From Galeopsis tetrahit (Eukaryota > Streptophyta > Magnoliopsida > Lamiales > Lamiaceae): a stretch of 64,000 nucleotides of DNA. The stretch lies in contig OY776130.1 in assembly GCA_963675135.1 (NCBI GenBank), forward strand, positions 23,180,001 to 23,244,000, written 5' to 3'. Under the pieces are notes generated by a model that was not told the origin of the DNA, did not search any database, and was given only the letters and a program-made list of their open reading frames with translations. The position numbers and the translations under genes are program-made. Below, in pieces: positions 58,009 to 64,000 of this stretch (within the stretch, counting starts at the first letter, position 1; every line of letters starts with the position of its first letter).

Positions 58009-59334
58009 TGTAATACCCCAAAATTTAATAATATTAATAATATGAACTAATTCAATAAGTGCAAAAATTATTATGTCAAAAACAGAAATTATAATATATG
58101 CACGTCTATATGTATGCAATAGAATTAAGTAATTTTCAAAACATACGCACCAATTTATACCTTTGCTTTATTTTTAATTATAAGAATTATTGGAGAAATA
58201 TTATTTGTGTTAATGTTTCATTTCAATTAATTATTTGACCACCCGTTTCTTATACGTTTCTATTTATAAAAATTAATTGATTGTAGTACATGTTTCATTT
58301 CAACTTCTTGGCCACCTCCCATCCGTTTTGTTGTGAGAATTAAAAGAAATTAATATTATTAATTTGTAACGTTTATAACTTACACAATTACACCTATTTC
58401 TCTAACTTTCACTGCCACGCAAATGCTATATATACATGTTATGTGGAGATAAGTCTTGCATCCCATTGCCTTTTATTCTTTTAATTATAATAGCTAGATT
58501 CTTTCTTATTCTATATATTCATGCGAGGCAACGACAATTACGACACATATTACTGTCACGTTTATATATCGAGGTGGGTTTTTAAGTGCTTTAATCTCTA
58601 CAGTGGTTGGTAGAGCTCTATTGCAATGTTATATAAATGGTTTGAGTTAATTGTTTACTATGTGAATTCATTTCTATTGTTATGTGGCAAAGTTATTATT
58701 CTATTGGCAAAGTTTGTGGCAAAGTACATTATATATTGGCAAAGTTTATGGCAAAGTTAGCTAATAGCCAGGGGCTCCAAATGGGGTTTGGGACCGACGG
58801 GTCTTCGGGCGCGACCCGCCGTGCTCACTACGTGTGGGAATACCTTAGTCATTAATTTGGCTTTGGGAAGGTCCACAAACATGTGATGTCTACGTGTGGG
58901 AATACCTTAGCCATTAATTTGGCTTTGGGAAGGTCCACAAACATGCGATGAAGTTACAATGGCAGAGTTGGCAAAGTTACAATGGCAAAGTATATGTGGC
59001 AATGTGAATGTTATTTACTAAGTTGCAATTACTTGATTATTTATATTTAGCATTAACTATTGAATGATTTAAATCCCACTGAGTGTGCTTGCATGCTCAC
59101 CCCCAACATTTACAATTTCAGGTTGAAAAGTTGGATGGCGAGGCGTGGTGATGGGAGACGATTTTCATGTATTTAAGAATAAATGAATATTTTTTTTGTT
59201 TATTTACTTGGATATTGTTTTTCTTTAAAAATTATTTGTAAAATAATTAAATGGTATTTTCCACTTGAATTATATAATAATTGTTTCCGCTGCAATACTT
59301 AATGTTATTTTAATTATATTTGTCGTTACTTCCC
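58009..59334 (+). repeat. Chromovirus-like solo LTR, right end uncertain
   Basis: It starts TGTAATACCCC after CTTTA (58004-58008); CTTTA recurs at 59335-59339, a possible target duplication, although the bases before it (GTTACTTCC) do not give a regular CA end. The atcccactgag...gctcacccccaa block at about 59070-59106 is shared with the large solo LTR at 29413. No coding region. Repeated ggcaaagt words lie around 58685-58990. Confidence 0.55.
58828..58950. repeat. 62-bp tandem duplication
   Basis: Two adjacent copies (58828-58889 and 58890-58950) of a block starting CTACGTGTGGGAATACC and ending in CACAAACATG(T/C)GATG, nearly identical. Confidence 0.85.
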
Positions 59335-59346
59335 TTTATGTTATCA

Positions 59347-60303
59347 CTAGTGTAAGACCCGCATTTTACGCGGGATTGAAATAAATTTATAATATATTTG
59401 AATTTAATAATTAAAATAATCTTTGAAACATGCATGTATAAAAAAAAATTATAAAAAAAAATTATATTTAAGGATAAAAATTAAAATATTATAGCATTAT
59501 AGATTACATCATATATAAAAAAAATAAAACACTCAATTCGTTCCTTTATTATTTTAATATTTGTCAAAAATATTTATTCTATTATTATTTGAACATTTGT
59601 TAACTACTCTTTACCCCTTTAAAAATCTCCCTCAAATATTTTTATTTATATCATCTCTTCTTTCTATAAGCATAATCCACAATTCACTCACCATTGACAC
59701 CGATTATATGAAATTGGATTAAAAATAATTAAGGAAACAAAGATACATTGAATTATTTGATACTATTATAATAATTAACATTAAAGAAACAAAACGTGAA
59801 ATTTGCCTTAAAAAATTACTCTTTCAATCTCACAAAGATAACCACATTTGATTTTGTGTTATCACTAAAGATTATGTTATCACTAAAGATGCTCTAGAAT
59901 AAGGATTAAGAATTGATGATATAATCGTTATGTTATCTACACAAAAAATGACCAACCCAATAGAATAAGATAAACCGGAAATAGAATAAGAAAATGGCCT
60001 ACTGAGAATCAAACAACAGTGGCGTTGATGGAGAATTTCACCGAGAAAAAGTACAATAAAGAGAAAACGGAGCGGCGCAAGAAAAGAGAAAGAGTGAAGA
60101 ATATGTAACCTTATACACTTGCAATAAACGGTAGAGATCAATTAAAAAAATAAAGGGTTTAGATTAAATCCTATGAGAGAAAAATGATGAGAAGCAAGGA
60201 ATTTTAAAATGAAGAAAATTGGGAGGAGAGAGATTGTGATAAGTCAAGGAAATTGTGACACATGTCATTAGAAAGTTTACAAATATATAAATATAGATAT
60301 AGA
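59347..60303 (-). mobile_element. Non-autonomous Helitron (957 bp)
   Basis: On the minus strand it begins TCTATATCTATAT after A and ends ...TCTTACACTAG before T, as expected for a Helitron inserted between A and T. A GC-rich hairpin (59358-59374: CCCGC, 7-base loop, GCGGG) lies seven bases before the CTAG end. No target duplication is seen and no Rep/helicase is encoded. Short minus-strand open frames inside are not credible genes. Confidence 0.7.
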
Positions 60304-60906
60304 TGTTTCTCATCCAATATAACACTTTTAACAAAAAAAATTAGTTGTATTTACACAATTTCAATAAAAAAAATTATTTTACTCGATTTAAATTCGCGTG
60401 TTTTATGTTCTATTTGCAATTATGCAATTTTTGTAAAAAAATAATGTTGAAAATAAATGGATTAGAGTCAAATTCAGTATTTAATAATCTATAATTATGT
60501 CTAATCTAATTGAATAGATTATGAAATCATTTGAAATTTTTTTAACGTTACTTTGTTAGGATATGTCAATTTTACATGTGATTAAACTTGATTTGCGTTT
60601 AAACTGTTAGACCTTGGAATGAGCCTCAATCGCATTGACCGTTACTATTAATAAATGATATTTATAATCTTAAGTAATTAATATATGAATTTAATAACTA
60701 AATAATATTTTGTTTTAATTAATTTAAGTAAATTTGACTTTGTTAGAATATGTCAATTTGCAATTTAGACCTTGGAATGAGCCTCAGATGCATCGACCGT
60801 TACTTTTATTTAATGATATTTATAATCTTAAATAGAATAAAATAAAATATATGAATCTAATAACTAAATAATATTTTGTTTTAATTAGTTTAAGTAAATT
60901 TGACTT
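60304..60906. other. AT-rich intergenic DNA with a duplicated block
   Basis: No gene is seen. Two diverged copies of a block of about 166-186 bp (60550-60735 and 60736-60901) start with actttgtta(g)gatatgtcaattt-like sequence and contain gaccttggaatgagcctca. Copia D is inserted at the end of the second copy. Confidence 0.65.
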
Positions 60907-62343
60907 TGTTGGTCCCTGAACGAGTAGTGAATGGGTTTAAAGTCTAGAGGGAAGGGTGAATAGACTTTAAAAATTTTTCAAACAGAGTTGGGAACCTCTT
61001 CTGATTGCTATGTCAACTGGACTGCAAGTCTGCTGGTCCAGATGACTATAGTGATCTGACTGAGGAGGTTATATGCGGAATTATGGTGGCCCTGGTTTAG
61101 ACTCGTTCTTGTAACTTGTTTTACTTAATGAAAATACTCAGCTGATGCTGGTTTGAAAGTTATGGCCTTGTTTTGAAGAGTGTTGAAATCACAGTATGCA
61201 CTATATAATAATGAATGTAAAGGCAGAAATGTAAAGTGCAGAAAGTAAATAACACCGGATTTATAGTGGTTCAGATATACGTTCCTACGTCCACTCTCAC
61301 GTCCTAACGTGATGTTTAATCCCTTTAATTTCCACAAATTACAAGGGTCTTGACCTTTATAGTCCCAAGGTTAGGACTTTGAGATCTGAGCCGTCCTAAC
61401 AACTACGGTCTCCACAAGTGATTGTAAGCACTTGCACTTTAAGGGGTTTCAAAAACTTTAACCTTTCGGTGAGGGTTTGGGGTTTTTGAGGTGTATCCAA
61501 CTAATGGTTCAAGCTTATAATTTGCTTAACCACTATGCCTAAAACAATTGATATACAATATGAACAGGTTTCAGGTTCTTAAGGGTTGGATAGAAATCAC
61601 TTAAGAGCTATAGATAATCTAATGGTTTCTGGCTCTTTTGAGAATTCTTAGAACTGTATGGCTTTAGCTTTGATTGCTTGCGTGGCTTGTTGAATTCTCT
61701 CTTGTGACTTCTCTTTGTGATTTCTCATCCTCTTGTATTTATAATGGAGATTGGTTGCAACTAGCCGTTGGAGTTGACTAGCCGTTTGAGCAATCTTTCC
61801 ATAATAGCTTGATTCCTTGATTCCAGCCGCTTGATTGCTTCAATCCTGGGATCATGTCAATCTTCTAAATAAGGTAGGTCTTCGTTTGAATTGCAAGATG
61901 ACTTGGGAATCAGCCGAGTCCTGGAAGAGCACATAGTCTTCTGATCTGTACTTCTAGTCTTCTGACTACTCTTCTGGCCTTAGGTCTTCTGTCTTCTGAT
62001 ATCAGACGAGTAACACTCTTCTGATCTGGAAATTCTTTGTACTGCTTTTAGGCCATCTTCAATCTGGGACTCCATCAGATAGGTAGGTATACAAGCACCT
62101 TAACTTATCTGGTCTTCAAGGATCTTCTAGTCTTCATGTCTTCTACTCTTCTCATCTTGAGGATAGGCATGTAAGCCAGGACTGTGCTGATCAGCTGATA
62201 TCAATACAGTTGATCACACAAGACTAGTCTAAGCTGTTCTATACAAGTCAGCTGATCCTATTACATTTATAAACTCTGAGTGTTTTGGCCATCAAAACTA
62301 TTCTAACATCAAGTGGGGCTTAGGATGAATTTATATCCCAACA
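60907..62343 (-). repeat. 3' LTR of copia D (1,437 bp)
   Basis: On the plus strand TGTTGGTCCC to TTATATCCCAACA. A minus-strand TATA box is at 61736-61743. GTCTA (60942-60946) and TAGAC (60961-60965) enclose a G-rich loop. The text is rich in tcttctgat words. Confidence 0.88.
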
Positions 62344-62357
62344 ATTTCCCCCTTTTT
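62344..62357 (-). other. 3' polypurine tract of copia D
   Basis: On the minus strand AAAAAGGGGGAAAT directly before the LTR, identical to the other three copia elements. Non-coding DNA fills 62358-62567. Confidence 0.9.
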
Positions 62358-62567
62358 GATGAAGCCAAAACTATACTTGATAAGTGCTCTTAATGAATTA
62401 AGATAAGAGTTTATATCATGCTAAGACTTGAAGTATCTGATGAAGACAATGAGAGTTTGTCTTGTAAGCAAAAAGAACTAGAACTTGAATATAGATAGAA
62501 CTTTTACAGATTACAAGTAATAGTTTCTTTAAACTTCTAAGCTAGTCTTCATCAGGTCTTCTGATCT

Positions 62568-64000
62568 TCAAATGCGGTAGGCAAGGTACAGACGAGCTCG
62601 AACTTCTTCCATGTGCTGTACATCTGTAACATTCTCCTCTTCATAGATCTTGTACAGAATCTTCTTGATTTCTATCATGTTGGCTCTTCCTGAATCCAGA
62701 AGGGGTGCATCCCATTTGGGTTCTTCAGGAGTTAGGATTCTGCAGTTGTCAAGTCCTTTGGCTGTCTTGACAATTTCTTCCCAGAACTCTGGATCTTCAA
62801 TGTTCATGAACTGGGAGAATTGAAGAAATTCTTCTTCATAAGAAGGGAGAGGGCCAAATTTCCTTACTATGTGGTGTTGAATTTGCCACTTCTTCTTCAG
62901 GGGATAACATCTTGGTAGCTCATCTTGAAGGGCTAAGTAATCCACATAATTGCTGTCAAACACTAGGACACTGTCTTCTTGTGCTTTGTCCTTCATTGCT
63001 TTCCTGAGTTTGGCAATTCTTCTTTCAAATTTGGCTTTGACTGCCTTCGCATCATTCAGCTTCTTTTGCTTAAGCTCTTGAGCTTCAAGCAATTTCTTTT
63101 TCTTCAACTCTAGAGCCTCTTTCTCTTCTGCAGTAGGCTCTGCTGGAGCTGATTTCTTGCTGGTCTGAGCTGACTGAGCTTGCTCATCTGCCTTTCTTTT
63201 CCTTGTCATTCTCTTTTTAGGAACTTGTTCTACAGGAGCAGTGATCTGTAGACTCTTGGCAGGAGCTTGAGTGGGTGCTTGAGTATCTTCTAGAGCAATT
63301 TCTTTGTCTTTGCCTTGCCTGTTCTTGATTTTGCTCTTTAAACCACCCAAGGTTTCAGTCAAGTCATCTTGTGCTACTACCAGTTCAGCTTGCTGGGCAG
63401 TAGACTTCTCTAGAGCCTTTATCAACATATCTTCCCCCTTTTTGGCTTCAGCAAGTGCAGCCGCAAAAGGCTTCATGGAATTCATGATTTCCACTTTCAG
63501 AGTTTGTTTCAGTGCCATGGCATTGACCTTGGCAACTTGGGTCAGATGGGTTATGCTGTGCTCTAGAACTTCAGCATGTGAATTGGAGGAGGAGGCAGCT
63601 TCAAATCTGGTTGTAAGATCTTCCAACTTGGCTGCTGTCTCCTTCAGCTGAGTCTGCAATTTCTCATTCTCCTCTGCAGCTGCCTTAAGAAGGGCTTGAC
63701 CTTCTTTGGCTCTTGCTTCAGCTTCTTCAATTCTGGATGTGTAGGTGGTCTCCATGCGGTGCATCTCATCAGTGTAAAGATCAGCAAACCTTTTGGAGGT
63801 GTCGGCTGACAACTTCTGATAGGTACTCAAGTATTCTCCTATCTGCTGATGAAGTGCTTCACCAAACTTGTCTTCAACGTCAAGAATCTGGTCATGAAGA
63901 CGAGTCTTCTGTTCCCTTGCAGCTTTCTCAACATATCTTCCTAGCTGCATGCCTAAACCTTTCTCAAAGTGCAAGTCTATTGCAGCTTTGACCTGGGAGC
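62568..64000 (-). CDS. ORF3 (env-position ORF) of copia D, partial
   Basis: The frame is open from the window edge to the stop at 62568, with no internal stop, so the start lies outside. The visible 477 or so codons begin in a Glu/Lys/Ala-rich coiled coil, pass an AEAKKGEDML segment and a basic nuclear-signal-like stretch (PKKRMTRKRK), and end in a C-terminal domain with WQIQHHIVRKFGPL, FWEEIVKTAKG and ILTPEEPKWDAP. The latter aligns with the end of ORF3 in copia C (WEVDHWIIRKYG, ILVPEFPKWKCP). Function unknown. Confidence 0.8.
   Translation of the reverse strand, partial: SQVKAAIDLHFEKGLGMQLGRYVEKAAREQKTRLHDQILDVEDKFGEALHQQIGEYLSTYQKLSADTSKRFADLYTDEMHRMETTYTSRIEEAEARAKEGQALLKAAAEENEKLQTQLKETAAKLEDLTTRFEAASSSNSHAEVLEHSITHLTQVAKVNAMALKQTLKVEIMNSMKPFAAALAEAKKGEDMLIKALEKSTAQQAELVVAQDDLTETLGGLKSKIKNRQGKDKEIALEDTQAPTQAPAKSLQITAPVEQVPKKRMTRKRKADEQAQSAQTSKKSAPAEPTAEEKEALELKKKKLLEAQELKQKKLNDAKAVKAKFERRIAKLRKAMKDKAQEDSVLVFDSNYVDYLALQDELPRCYPLKKKWQIQHHIVRKFGPLPSYEEEFLQFSQFMNIEDPEFWEEIVKTAKGLDNCRILTPEEPKWDAPLLDSGRANMIEIKKILYKIYEEENVTDVQHMEEVRARLYLAYRI
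63432..63443 (-). other. Internal polypurine tract-like sequence in ORF3 of copia D
   Basis: On the minus strand AAAAAGGGGGAA in the codons for AKKGE, about 1.08 kb upstream of the 3' tract. Confidence 0.5.

Larger units (their letters stand above)
60907..64000 (-). mobile_element. Ty1/copia element D, 3' part (continues past the window)
   Basis: On the minus strand: ORF3 end, purine tract and 3' LTR. LTR ends and tract are of the same type as copia C, but sequence and ORF3 are a different family. GACTT (60902-60906) should be one side of the target duplication. Confidence 0.88.

Noticed and set aside
59872..60141. Minus-strand frame of 89 codons inside the Helitron
   Set aside because: Hydrophobic, low-complexity translation of AT-rich DNA with no Rep or helicase motif.
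1..64000. tRNA and rRNA genes
   Set aside because: None was recognised by eye; the tRNA-related matches are the retroelement primer binding sites. A dedicated tRNA scan was not possible.

Overview
The window is a nest of plant transposable elements, with no clearly functional host gene. The retroelement lineages (Ty1/copia of SIRE type with an extra gene after pol, Ty3/gypsy of Tat type with a second RNase H, chromovirus-like LTRs, a DUF4283-type LINE relic and a small Helitron) and the AT-rich filler point to a dicot nuclear genome. An asterid is plausible, but the sequence does not fix the species.

Layout. 1-7130: 3' part of copia element A (extra ORF, here called ORF3, polypurine tract, 3' LTR), which landed in the integrase gene of a Tat-type gypsy element (7131-13659, minus strand) whose 5' LTR is at 13012-13659. 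13660-54926: a tandem array of a roughly 3.07-kb unit. Each unit is a spacer plus a 665-bp LTR of the same gypsy family. The spacer carries a plus-strand promoter, a leader intron candidate, a 124-codon acidic ORF and a solo copia LTR. The solo LTR has the same AATAT target duplication in every unit that keeps it, so it was there before the array grew. The last LTR (54262-54926) is flanked on both sides by CTCTC and marks the ancestral insertion site. The array was later interrupted by copia B (17279-27069, 5' part lost), a 2.86-kb chromovirus-like solo LTR (29413-32267) and complete copia C (34888-48029, target duplication ACATG).

54932-56766 is a LINE ORF1 relic, cut by a truncated copia A-family LTR (56767-58008). 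A chromovirus-like LTR (58009 to about 59334), a 957-bp non-autonomous Helitron (59347-60303) and AT-rich DNA with a duplicated block follow. Copia D (LTR 60907-62343, ORF3 running off the end) closes the window.

How the parts relate. Copia elements A-D share one plan: pol, a non-coding leader, a long ORF3 in the env position, an identical polypurine tract and the LTR. All protein genes of the elements carry stops or frameshifts except gag of copia C and the visible part of ORF3 of copia D. The most unusual features are the LTR-bounded array that multiplies a promoter-bearing gene fragment, the ORF3 family with conserved ends across three copia families, a polypurine-tract copy inside every ORF3, and an LTR hairpin that shows a paired substitution between copies.
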